NCBI RefSeq assembly: GCF_002940005.1 | Contig: NZ_MDEF01000004.1 | Length of the DNA: 64,000 nt | Direction: 5' to 3' (one strand) | DNA from: Xanthomonas hortorum | Lineage (GTDB): Bacteria > Pseudomonadota > Gammaproteobacteria > Xanthomonadales > Xanthomonadaceae | Shown: positions 34,060-42,212 of the stretch, one piece after another | How positions within the stretch are numbered: position 1 is the first letter of the stretch | How the letters are laid out: each line of letters begins with the position of its first letter | Position numbers and translations under genes: made by a program | Notes under the pieces: model-generated | The model's database searches: none | What the model was told of the DNA's origin: nothing | Seen by the model: the letters and a program-made list of their open reading frames with translations, nothing else

Positions 34060-36438
34060 ATGCAATGGATCAACAATCTGAAATTGATGCCCAAGCTGAT
34101 GCTGGCATTCGGCATCGTGCTGCTGATCTTGCTGGTACAGGGGATCATCGCTTATTCGGGTCTGGCCTCGCTCAACAACGTCACCAGTGACCTGGCCGGC
34201 AACACCATGTCCAGCGTGCGCGAAGCAGGCGACCTGCGCGGCATGCTCGGCGAATACCGTAATGCTTCTTATCAAAGTTTGGTGCGCGCAAGCGACGCGG
34301 TGAAGCAGGAAGCCAAGCTCCGCGCCAAGCGGCTCGATGGCGAAATCGAAGCGACGATCAAGGGCTATCCCCGCCTGATCGAAAGCCCGGAGCAGAAGAA
34401 GCTGTTTGCGAGCTTCGTGGCAGACTGGAAGAAGGCCTCGGCTTCCTACGCCAGCGTCAACGAAATGCTCGAACTCAATCTGCCCGACGATGCCGTCGAC
34501 ACCTTCGTCGGCGAAACCCGCACCCTGCACAACAAGGCCAAGGATTCGCTGGCCGCGTTGATCGTCGAAGACAACCGCCTGGCACAGGCGGCCAAGAGCA
34601 AGGCCGAGAAGGTCCACGCCACCTCGGTCACCTTGAGCATGGTGGTGTTGCTGCTCGGCATCGCCGGCGGCCTGGGCCTGGCGTTTCTGTTCGCCCGTTC
34701 CATCGTCAAGAGCATGCGCGGCGCCGTCTCGACCGCCACCGAAATCGCCGGCGGCAAACTCGATGGCCAGATCAACGTGCAGGGCCAGGACGAAGTGGGT
34801 GAACTGATGCGCTCCATGCAGCGCATGCAGCGCGATCTGAAGGAACGCATCGAACGCGACCAGAAGATCGCCGATGAAAACCTGCGCATTCGCACCGCGC
34901 TGGACAAGTCCTCCACCGCCACCTTCATCACCGATACCGATCGCATCATCATCTACGCCAACGAAGCGTTCATGAAGCTCGTCGCGCATTACGAAGGCAG
35001 CATCCGTCTGGCATCGTCGGATTTTGAAGCCAGCAAGATCATCGGTCAGCACATCAGTTATCTCGGCCTGCCCGAGACGACGGTGCGCAAGGCCATCGCC
35101 GCACTGGAACGCGACGGCATCACCAGCTTCGAAGAACGCTACGGCGAGTTCGTGATGATGCAGACCGTCACCGTGATCAAGAACGAGCAGGACGAAAGCA
35201 CCGGCGATGTCTGCGAATGGCGCGACCGCACCATCGAAGTCCAGGTCGAAGAAGAAGTGGCCCGTATCGTGCGTGCCGCTGCCAGCGGCGACATGAGCGG
35301 CCGGGTGGAAACCGAGGACAAGCAGGGTTTCTTCCTGCAGCTGGCGCAGCAACTCAACAGCTTGCTGGATGCCAACGCCGCCAGCCTGGAGCAGATTTCC
35401 TCGCTGCTGTCGGCGCTGTCGCGTGGCGATCTGACCGTGCGCATGCACGGCGAATTCAGCGGCGTGTTCGCGCAGATGCGTGACGATGCCAATGCCACCG
35501 CCGAGCAGCTGGCCGACATCGTCGGGCGCATCAAGGTCTCCTCCACCGCCATCAACTCGGCGGCCGGCGAAATCGCCTCGGGCAACAGCGACCTGTCGCA
35601 TCGCACCGAGCAGCAGGCAGCCAACCTTGAAGAAACTGCGGCCTCGATGGAAGAGCTCACCTCCACCGTGAAGCAGAACGCCGAAAGCGCCCGTCAGGCC
35701 AACCAGCTTGCCATCGGCGCCACCGGTGTGGCCTCGCAAGGCGGTGAAGTGGTCTCGCAAGTGGTCGCCACCATGTCCGGCATCGAAGCCTCGTCCAAGA
35801 AGATCGCCGACATCATCAGCGTCATCGACGGCATCGCGTTCCAGACCAACATCCTGGCCTTGAACGCGGCGGTAGAAGCGGCACGTGCCGGCGAACAGGG
35901 CCGCGGCTTTGCGGTGGTGGCCTCGGAAGTGCGCACGCTGGCGCAGCGTTCGGCCGGTGCGGCCAAGGAGATCAAGGGACTGATCGACGACTCCGTGCAC
36001 AAGGTCGCCGAAGGCTCGGCACTGGTGCGCAAGGCCGGTGCGACCATGGCCGACATCGTGGCCAGCGTGCAGCGCGTGACCGACATCATGGGCGAGATCT
36101 CTGCCGCTTCGCAGGAACAGTCGACCGGGATCGAACAGGTCAACCAGACCATCACCCAGATGGACGAAACCACCCAGCAGAACGCCGCGCTGGTGGAAGA
36201 AGCCACTGCCGCCGCACGCTCGATGGAAGAGCAGGCCGGTCACCTGGCCGAAGCAGTCTCGGTGTTCAAGCTGGACGAGCCCGCCGCGCCGGTCGCACGC
36301 GCGCGCCCGGTAGCCGTGGCCTCACGTCCGCTCGCAGCCAAGACCGCTGCCAAACCGGCTGCGCGTGCAACGGCCGCGCCTTCGCGCCAGGCCAAGCCGC
36401 AGGCCGCACTGGCCGACGGTAACTGGCAAGAGTTCTGA
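34060..36438 (+). CDS. Methyl-accepting chemotaxis protein (MCP 12), four-helix-bundle sensor with PAS linker, NWQEF tail
   Basis: Chemoreceptor of 792 residues beside the adaptation operon. TM1 is about 12-32, helical sensor about 35-188 (with NTMSSVREAGDLRGMLGEYR), TM2 about 192-213, HAMP (EIAGGKLDGQINVQ). A PAS-like domain follows (TATFITDTDRIIIYANEAF), ending in the VQVEEEVARIVRAA segment shared with MCP 11, then ASGDMSGRV and LSRGDLTVRM repeats and the signalling domain. The tail ends NWQEF, the closest here to the enterobacterial NWETF tether. ATG 34060 was preferred to the GTG six bases upstream because it sits nine bases after a GGGGA. Confidence 0.94.
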   Translation: MQWINNLKLMPKLMLAFGIVLLILLVQGIIAYSGLASLNNVTSDLAGNTMSSVREAGDLRGMLGEYRNASYQSLVRASDAVKQEAKLRAKRLDGEIEATIKGYPRLIESPEQKKLFASFVADWKKASASYASVNEMLELNLPDDAVDTFVGETRTLHNKAKDSLAALIVEDNRLAQAAKSKAEKVHATSVTLSMVVLLLGIAGGLGLAFLFARSIVKSMRGAVSTATEIAGGKLDGQINVQGQDEVGELMRSMQRMQRDLKERIERDQKIADENLRIRTALDKSSTATFITDTDRIIIYANEAFMKLVAHYEGSIRLASSDFEASKIIGQHISYLGLPETTVRKAIAALERDGITSFEERYGEFVMMQTVTVIKNEQDESTGDVCEWRDRTIEVQVEEEVARIVRAAASGDMSGRVETEDKQGFFLQLAQQLNSLLDANAASLEQISSLLSALSRGDLTVRMHGEFSGVFAQMRDDANATAEQLADIVGRIKVSSTAINSAAGEIASGNSDLSHRTEQQAANLEETAASMEELTSTVKQNAESARQANQLAIGATGVASQGGEVVSQVVATMSGIEASSKKIADIISVIDGIAFQTNILALNAAVEAARAGEQGRGFAVVASEVRTLAQRSAGAAKEIKGLIDDSVHKVAEGSALVRKAGATMADIVASVQRVTDIMGEISAASQEQSTGIEQVNQTITQMDETTQQNAALVEEATAAARSMEEQAGHLAEAVSVFKLDEPAAPVARARPVAVASRPLAAKTAAKPAARATAAPSRQAKPQAALADGNWQEF

Positions 36439-36453
36439 TTCACCGCCGTCACC

Positions 36454-36487
36454 CACACCGCCCCGGCCAAGCCGGGGCGGTGTGTTT
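36454..36487 (+). terminator. Factor-independent terminator of MCP 12
   Basis: Perfect 14-base stem cacaccgccccggc / gccggggcggtgtg, loop caa, followed by Ts. Confidence 0.9.
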
Positions 36488-36623
36488 CTAGGGTGTATTC
36501 CTACCCTCTGTCGCAACGCGCATCTGCGCTGTCATCCCCTGCTGCCGGCGCCATGCCGTAGCGCCATGCTCGACAAATCCTCGGCAACCGGCCCCAACCG
36601 CCCGCGACGGCGCAGATTGGTGC

Positions 36624-36651
36624 TTCAGTTGCATGACCACATGGCCGATAT
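36624..36651 (+). promoter_or_regulatory. Sigma-28 (FliA) type promoter for the cheR operon
   Basis: TTCAGTTG, 12 bases (or TCAGTTGC with 11), then GCCGATAT, 28 bases before cheR. The -10 half is a 7/8 match to GCCGATAA. Confidence 0.6.
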
Positions 36652-36679
36652 CCAGTACTAGCTAACGACGCGTACGGAT

Positions 36680-37543
36680 ATGACGACCACCTCGACTTCC
36701 GCTTCAGACACACGCGAATTTGATTTTGGCGACCGCGATTTCAAACGCGTTTGCGATCTGATCTATCAGCGTGTCGGCATTGCCCTGGCTCCGGCCAAGC
36801 GCGACATGGTGTATGGCCGGCTGTCGCGTCGTCTGCGCGTGCTCGGTCTGCGCTCTTTCCGCGACTACATCGACCAACTCGAAGCAGGCAACGACGAGGA
36901 AGAATGGCAGGCGTTCACCAACGCGCTGACCACCAACCTGACCTCGTTCTTCCGCGAGCCGCATCACTTCGACAAGCTGCGCGAAGAACTGCAAAAGCGT
37001 GCCTCGCAGGCACCACTGAAGATCTGGTCGTGTGCGGCCTCCACCGGTGAGGAACCCTACTCCATCGCCATCACCGCCTGCGAAGCCTTCGGCTCGCTGA
37101 CGCCGCCGGTGAGCATCATCGCCACCGACGTCGATACCCAGGTGCTGGAAACCGCCTCGCGCGGCGTCTATGCCATCGACCGCGTCGCCTCGCTGGATGC
37201 ATCGATCAAGCGCAAGTATTTCCAGCGTGGCAGCGGCCCCAACGAGGGCAAGTGCCGGGTCATTCCCGCGCTGCGCCAGCTCATCGAATACAAGCAGTTG
37301 AATCTGCTCTCGCCACGCTACGACGTCGGCGGCCCGTATGCGGCGCTGTTCTGCCGCAACGTGATGATCTATTTCGACAAGCCCACCCAGCGCGGCATCC
37401 TGTCGCGTCTGGTCAGCCACATGGGCGATGACGGCCTGCTCTACACCGGGCACTCGGAGAACTACCTGCACGCGGCCGACCTGATCCAGCCGTGCGGGCG
37501 CACGCTGTATCGGCGCGCTCCGCGCGCGGGAGCCGCTACATGA
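36680..37543 (+). CDS. cheR: Chemotaxis protein methyltransferase CheR
   Basis: Cytoplasmic enzyme of 287 residues that transfers methyl groups from S-adenosylmethionine to receptor glutamates during adaptation. The N-terminal all-helical domain (about 10-80) is followed by the catalytic domain with the SAM loop IWSCAASTGEEPYS (about 115-128) and the later blocks FCRNVMIYFD and YTGHSEN. The pentapeptide tails of eight MCPs in the window are its expected docking sites. First gene of a four-gene operon; its stop codon overlaps the cheD start (ATGA). Confidence 0.97.
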   Translation: MTTTSTSASDTREFDFGDRDFKRVCDLIYQRVGIALAPAKRDMVYGRLSRRLRVLGLRSFRDYIDQLEAGNDEEEWQAFTNALTTNLTSFFREPHHFDKLREELQKRASQAPLKIWSCAASTGEEPYSIAITACEAFGSLTPPVSIIATDVDTQVLETASRGVYAIDRVASLDASIKRKYFQRGSGPNEGKCRVIPALRQLIEYKQLNLLSPRYDVGGPYAALFCRNVMIYFDKPTQRGILSRLVSHMGDDGLLYTGHSENYLHAADLIQPCGRTLYRRAPRAGAAT

Positions 37544-38136
37544 GTACCGCTGTGCAGGTCGACGATGTCATGCGCTACCGCGACTCGCGGTTCCAGACCA
37601 TCACCGCCAAGCTGCTGCCCACCCAATACCTGGTGGTGGACGACGACACCGCGTTGACGACCACCTTGGGATCGTGCGTTGCGGCCTGTCTTCGCGACCC
37701 GGTGTTGAAGATCGGCGGCATGAACCATTTCCTGCTGCCGGAAGGCCAGGTTGGCGATGGCGCACCCGCGCGCTACGGCAGTTATGCGATGGAGTTGCTG
37801 ATCAACGACATGCTCAAGCGCGGCGCGCATCGCAAGCGGATCGAAGCCAAGGTCTTCGGTGGCGCCAACGTGCTCAAGGGCTTCACCAGCAACCCGGTGG
37901 GCACCCGCAACGCCGAGTTCGTGCGCCAGTACCTGTTGGCCGAGCACATCCCCATCATTGCCGAAGATCTGTGCGGCATCCATCCGCGCAAGGTCTGGTT
38001 CTTCCCGACGACCGGACGCGTTGTCGTGCAGCGGTTGCCGCACGCACACGAAGCCGAAGTCGCCGCTACCGAATCTGCCGTGCGCGCCCGTCTGTCCAAA
38101 GCACCGGTCACCGGTGGAGTGGAGTTGTTCGAATGA
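37540..38136 (+). CDS. cheD: Receptor glutamine deamidase CheD
   Basis: Enzyme of 198 residues that converts specific receptor glutamines to glutamates. The catalytic Cys is in TLGSCVAAC and the His in GGMNHFLLP; the later block KVFGGANVL is also typical. ATG 37540 overlaps the cheR stop by four bases, and an in-frame upstream extension was rejected for that reason. The gene ends in another ATGA overlap with cheB, so translation of the three adaptation enzymes is coupled. Confidence 0.96.
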   Translation: MSTAVQVDDVMRYRDSRFQTITAKLLPTQYLVVDDDTALTTTLGSCVAACLRDPVLKIGGMNHFLLPEGQVGDGAPARYGSYAMELLINDMLKRGAHRKRIEAKVFGGANVLKGFTSNPVGTRNAEFVRQYLLAEHIPIIAEDLCGIHPRKVWFFPTTGRVVVQRLPHAHEAEVAATESAVRARLSKAPVTGGVELFE

Positions 38137-39209
38137 CGCTGGAAACCCCTGTTCGCGTATTGATCGTCGACGACTCGGCGGTGGTGCGTCAGATGCTGAC
38201 CGAGATCCTGTCGCGCGATGCCGGCATCGAAGTGATCGGCTCGGCCGCCGACCCGATCCTGGCGCGCGAAAAGATCAAACGCCTCAATCCGGACGTGATC
38301 ACGCTGGATGTGGAAATGCCGCGCATGGACGGCCTGGTGTTCCTGGAAAACCTGATGCGCCTGCGCCCCACCCCCGTGGTGATGATTTCATCGCTGACCG
38401 AGCGTGGCGCCGACACCACCTTGCAGGCCTTGTCGCTGGGCGCGGTGGATTTCATCTCCAAGCCCAAGATCGATGTCGCACGCGGGCTGGAAGGCTATGC
38501 CGAAGAAATCGTCAGCAAGGTCAAGATGGCCTCCAAGGCCAAGGTCAGCGCGCTCAATCGCCCCAGCGCGCCCAAGGTCACCCTGGACATGCAGGCCGCG
38601 CCGGTGGCCGGCAGTGCCCTGCGCTTCCGTACCACCGACCGCCTGATCGCCATCGGCGCCTCGGCCGGCGGCACTGAAGCCCTGCGCGTGGTGCTCGAAC
38701 ACATGCCCGCCGATGCACCGGCGGTGGTCATGACCCAGCACTTGCCGGCCAGCTTCAGCACTGCTTTTGCCGAGCGTCTCAATCGTCACTCGGCCATGTC
38801 GGTACGCGAAGCCAGCGATGGCGAAGCGATCCTGCCCGGCCACGCCTACCTGCCGCCCGGCGGCCAGCATCTGCGCATCATCCGCGACGGTGCCCGCTGG
38901 CGCTGCCGCATCGACGACGGCCCGCCGGTCAATCGCCACAAGCCAGCGGTGGACGTGCTGTTCCGCTCGGTCGCCGCCAACGCCGGCCCGAACGCGGTCG
39001 GCGCCATCCTCACCGGCATGGGTGACGACGGCGCACGCGGCCTGCTGGAGATGCTGCAGGCCGGCGCGCCCACGCTGGTGCAGGACGAAGCCAGCAGCGT
39101 GGTATGGGGCATGCCCGGTGCCGCCTACAAGCTCGGCGCCGCGCAGGAAGTGGTGCCGCTGGACCGCGTTGCCGAGCGTTTGATCGCGCTGTCGGCGCAG
39201 GCACGTTGA
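38133..39209 (+). CDS. cheB: Chemotaxis response regulator protein-glutamate methylesterase CheB
   Basis: Enzyme of 358 residues that removes receptor methyl groups when phosphorylated by CheA. The receiver domain is about 5-125, with acidic pair VDDSA and phospho-acceptor Asp in ITLDVEMPRMDG. The methylesterase domain (about 165-355) carries the Ser of IGASAGGTEAL, the His of TQHLPASF and the Asp of TGMGDDGARG, so the catalytic triad is complete. Start chosen at the ATGA overlap with cheD. Confidence 0.97.
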   Translation: MTLETPVRVLIVDDSAVVRQMLTEILSRDAGIEVIGSAADPILAREKIKRLNPDVITLDVEMPRMDGLVFLENLMRLRPTPVVMISSLTERGADTTLQALSLGAVDFISKPKIDVARGLEGYAEEIVSKVKMASKAKVSALNRPSAPKVTLDMQAAPVAGSALRFRTTDRLIAIGASAGGTEALRVVLEHMPADAPAVVMTQHLPASFSTAFAERLNRHSAMSVREASDGEAILPGHAYLPPGGQHLRIIRDGARWRCRIDDGPPVNRHKPAVDVLFRSVAANAGPNAVGAILTGMGDDGARGLLEMLQAGAPTLVQDEASSVVWGMPGAAYKLGAAQEVVPLDRVAERLIALSAQAR

Positions 39210-39215
39210 TCCGGC

Positions 39216-41558
39216 ATGAGCCCCCTGCCCCCGTCTCCGACCGACCAGGCGGAGGTTCCCGGCGCACCGGGAACCACATCGGTCGCTGCTGCGGATTCAA
39301 CGGTAGATAGCGCGACAGAACTTGGGGCATTCGACACGCCGTCGATCAAGGCCGGCCCGGTCACTGCCGGCATGGTCAAACCCGACGAACGCCCCGATGC
39401 CACGCGCTCGCGCCTGTTGGCCGAAGCGCTGGATGGCAGCAGCAGTGCGATCCTGATCTGCGATCTGCAATCGCACCTGCTGTATGCCAACGACGGCTTC
39501 CAGCGCATGTTCGGCTATACCGAGGCCGAACTGGTCGGCAAGCGTCCCTCGGACGTGCTCACCCGCGCACAGAGCGACCAGAGCGAGGTGGCGCGCATCC
39601 GCGATCGCGCCGACGCTTTGCAGCAGACCCAGGCCGACCTGCTGGTCTATCGCAAGGACGGCACGCCGCTGTGGATCTCGCTCAACTTCAATCCGATCTA
39701 CGACGCCAGGCACAACCCATCGCATTACGTGGCGGTGCTGACCGACATCACCGACACCAAGATGCACGAGGTGCTGCAGCACCGTGTGCTTGAGGCGCTG
39801 GTGCAGGAGCGCCCGCTGATCGACGTGATGACCTTGATCTGCACCGAGGTCGAACGCATCGCACCGGACGTGCTGGCCACGGTGATGAGCGCGGACAACC
39901 AGGGCTGCCTGCATTCGCTGGCCGCCCCCAGCCTGCCGCCCGAATACGCCGATGCGGTCAACGGGTTGAAGATCGCGCCCGGTGCAGGCGCCTGCGGCAC
40001 CGCCGCCTGGCGCGGCCGCGCGGTCATGGTGGAAGACATCGCCACCGACCCGCTGTTCGCACCGTACCGCGATCTGCTGCTACCGATGGGCTTGCGCGCC
40101 TGCTGGAGCACGCCGATCCGCTCCAACAGCTCGCGCGTGCTCGGCACCTTCGCGCTGTATTACCGCAAGGCGCAACGTGCCGATGCCTGGCATGTGCGGC
40201 TCACCGATCTGTGCCAACAGTTGTGCACGCTGGCGCTGGAACGCGAACAGATCCGCCAACGCGTGCATCAGCTCGCGTTCTACGATGCGCTGACCGGCCT
40301 GCCCAACCGCATCATGTTCAGCGCACGCGCCGAGCAGGCGTTGACGCAGGCCGAATACGCCAGCGAACCGGCCGCGTTGATGTTCATCAACATCGACCGC
40401 TTCAAGCTGATCAATGACAGCCAGGGCCATGCCGCAGGCGATGGCCTGTTGCGCGACATCGCATTACGCATCGGCGAACAACTCACCGCCACCGCCATGC
40501 TGGCGCGCCTGGCCGGCGACGAATTCGCGCTCGCCCTGCCGCAATGCAGTGCCGAACAGGCCAGCGCCGCCGCGGAGCGTCTGCTCTGCACCATCGCCGT
40601 GCCGTTGCCGGTCGGCCACATGACCGTGCATCCGTCTGCCAGCGTGGGCGTGGCGATGTTTCCCGAGGACGGTCGCGACATCAACATCCTGTTGCGGCAT
40701 GCCGATCTGGCGATGAATCGCGCCAAGCAGGAAGGCGGCGGACGCTTCCGCTTCTTCAGCGCCGACATGAATCGCATGGCGCAGGAGCGCGTTGCGCTGG
40801 AAGCGGAGCTGCGCCAGGCCATCGGACGCGATCAGTTGCAACTGCACTATCAACCGCAGCTGCACAGCGCCGCACCGCACGCGCTGTATGGCGTGGAAGC
40901 ACTGCTGCGCTGGAACCACCCGCAACTCGGCGCGGTGTCGCCGGCACGGTTTCTGCCCGTGGCCGAAGAACAAGGCATGATGCCGCAGCTCAACGATTGG
41001 GTATTGCGCCGCGCCTGCCAGCAGGTCGCCGACTGGCGCCAACGCGGCGTGCCGGTGGCCCGTGTATCGGTGAATCTGTCGGCCAGCAGTTTCGAAAGTC
41101 CGCGCATGCTCAGCGACCTGCTCAGACTCATTGCCGACATGGGCGTGCTGCCCTCCGATCTCACATTGGAAATGACCGAAAGCGTGATGCTCTCGGGGCA
41201 ACCCGGCGTGCTGGAAAACCTGCATGCCATCCGCGAAGCCGGCATCTCGTTGTCGCTGGACGACTTCGGCACCGGCTATTCCAGCCTGAGCCATCTGCAC
41301 CGCCTGCCGATCGACGAACTCAAGCTGGACATGAGCTTCGTGCGCGACATCGAACACAGCGAAGACGCTCGCGCACTCACCACCTCGGTGCTGCGCATCG
41401 GCGAGCATCTGCGCAAGCATGTGGTTGCAGAAGGCGTGGAAAACGAAGCGCAGCGCTTGTTTCTCGCCGACCTGGGCTGCGAAGTGCTGCAGGGCTACCT
41501 GTTCTCACGCCCGCTACCGGCCGCAGCGTTGGAAGCCTGGTTGGGTGCGCAGCCTTAG
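39216..41558 (+). CDS. PAS-GAF-GGDEF-EAL cyclic-di-GMP turnover protein
   Basis: Cytoplasmic signalling protein of 780 residues, six bases after cheB and evidently in the cheRDB operon. Order: disordered N terminus, PAS (about 65-185, AILICDLQSHLLYANDGFQR), GAF (about 195-345), GGDEF (about 350-510), EAL (about 525-775). The GGDEF signature reads AGDEF, so cyclase activity is uncertain. The EAL half has the expected residues (EALLRW, NLSASSF, LEMTES, DDFGTGYSS, KLDMSFVRD, EGVEN), so phosphodiesterase activity is expected. Linkage to chemotaxis suggests it adjusts cyclic-di-GMP together with receptor adaptation (inference). No RBS of note; later in-frame ATGs exist, so the exact start is less certain. 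Confidence 0.92.
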   Translation: MSPLPPSPTDQAEVPGAPGTTSVAAADSTVDSATELGAFDTPSIKAGPVTAGMVKPDERPDATRSRLLAEALDGSSSAILICDLQSHLLYANDGFQRMFGYTEAELVGKRPSDVLTRAQSDQSEVARIRDRADALQQTQADLLVYRKDGTPLWISLNFNPIYDARHNPSHYVAVLTDITDTKMHEVLQHRVLEALVQERPLIDVMTLICTEVERIAPDVLATVMSADNQGCLHSLAAPSLPPEYADAVNGLKIAPGAGACGTAAWRGRAVMVEDIATDPLFAPYRDLLLPMGLRACWSTPIRSNSSRVLGTFALYYRKAQRADAWHVRLTDLCQQLCTLALEREQIRQRVHQLAFYDALTGLPNRIMFSARAEQALTQAEYASEPAALMFINIDRFKLINDSQGHAAGDGLLRDIALRIGEQLTATAMLARLAGDEFALALPQCSAEQASAAAERLLCTIAVPLPVGHMTVHPSASVGVAMFPEDGRDINILLRHADLAMNRAKQEGGGRFRFFSADMNRMAQERVALEAELRQAIGRDQLQLHYQPQLHSAAPHALYGVEALLRWNHPQLGAVSPARFLPVAEEQGMMPQLNDWVLRRACQQVADWRQRGVPVARVSVNLSASSFESPRMLSDLLRLIADMGVLPSDLTLEMTESVMLSGQPGVLENLHAIREAGISLSLDDFGTGYSSLSHLHRLPIDELKLDMSFVRDIEHSEDARALTTSVLRIGEHLRKHVVAEGVENEAQRLFLADLGCEVLQGYLFSRPLPAAALEAWLGAQP

Positions 41559-41758
41559 CGCGGCTAACACATGTGCTTCGTGGCCATCAGACGGGCGCCG
41601 CTATTGCACGATGCGGTATGTACCTCGCGTACATGCCAGTTTTGAGTGCGCCGTCCACGCCCAGACGCCCCGTGCTCGCGACGTTTTGTCAGCCGCTTCA
41701 AGGCCGTGAGATCTCGGTTATTTTCGGAGGCCTGGATGCTATGCATGCGTAGGCTGCA

Positions 41759-41952
41759 GAGCGGTTTATCTGTGGCTTGGCTGCAGGGTCCTTGCCCGTA
41801 GGGTCGTTGGCTGCAGGGCCCTTGCCCGCCCACCATCGCGGGACACGCCGCAAGTACGTCCGTGTAGGCTCTTACGCGGCATCCATGCCGCGTAAGGTTC
41901 CGCGACGGTGGGCGGGCAAGGACCAGTTGAGATGATCGGTGTGCGTGGTGCA
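41759..41952 (-). repeat. Dispersed hairpin repeat family 1, copy D (inverted)
   Basis: Reverse complement of copies B and C with the same arms and inner palindrome (ttacgcggcatccatgccgc). Its outer arm carries an extra 30-base tandem duplication: the ttggctgcagg(g)tccttgcccg block occurs at 41777-41798 and again at 41807-41828. Confidence 0.85.
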
Positions 41953-42044
41953 AGCGATGTATGACGTGCGGTGTTCGGATAACGCCGCGGCCGATCAGCT
42001 TCGCAACGCAAAACACAACGCGACTACAGGCAGGCTTTCATCCA

Positions 42045-42172
42045 ACCACCGACCAACTTTCTGGTGCGGTGTCCTCGCCGATTGCGGGACCGTGTGGCGG
42101 CATGGATGCCGCCACCGAGCCTCCACGGACGGATTCACGGCGTGTCCCGCGAGCGGTGAGGACACCGCGCAC
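42045..42172 (-). repeat. Dispersed hairpin repeat family 2, copy G (inverted)
   Basis: Reverse complement of copy F, including accgaccaactttctggtgc, the inner palindrome tggcggcatggatgccgcca and the arm cgcgagcggtgagga. Confidence 0.85.
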
Positions 42173-42212
42173 CCGACCTACGTCGCTTGGCACCGTCCTT
42201 CTGAGCGCTGCC

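Larger units (their letters stand above)
41559..42212. other. Gene-free repeat interval between the EAL gene and the hydrolase gene
   Basis: About 650 bases holding inverted copies of repeat families 1 and 2 in the mirror order of those at 31.0-31.7 kb. Flanking bases resemble those of the 63.6 kb copy (tatcaggcg..., gtgagtacgcc...). No gene is supported on either strand. Confidence 0.7.
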
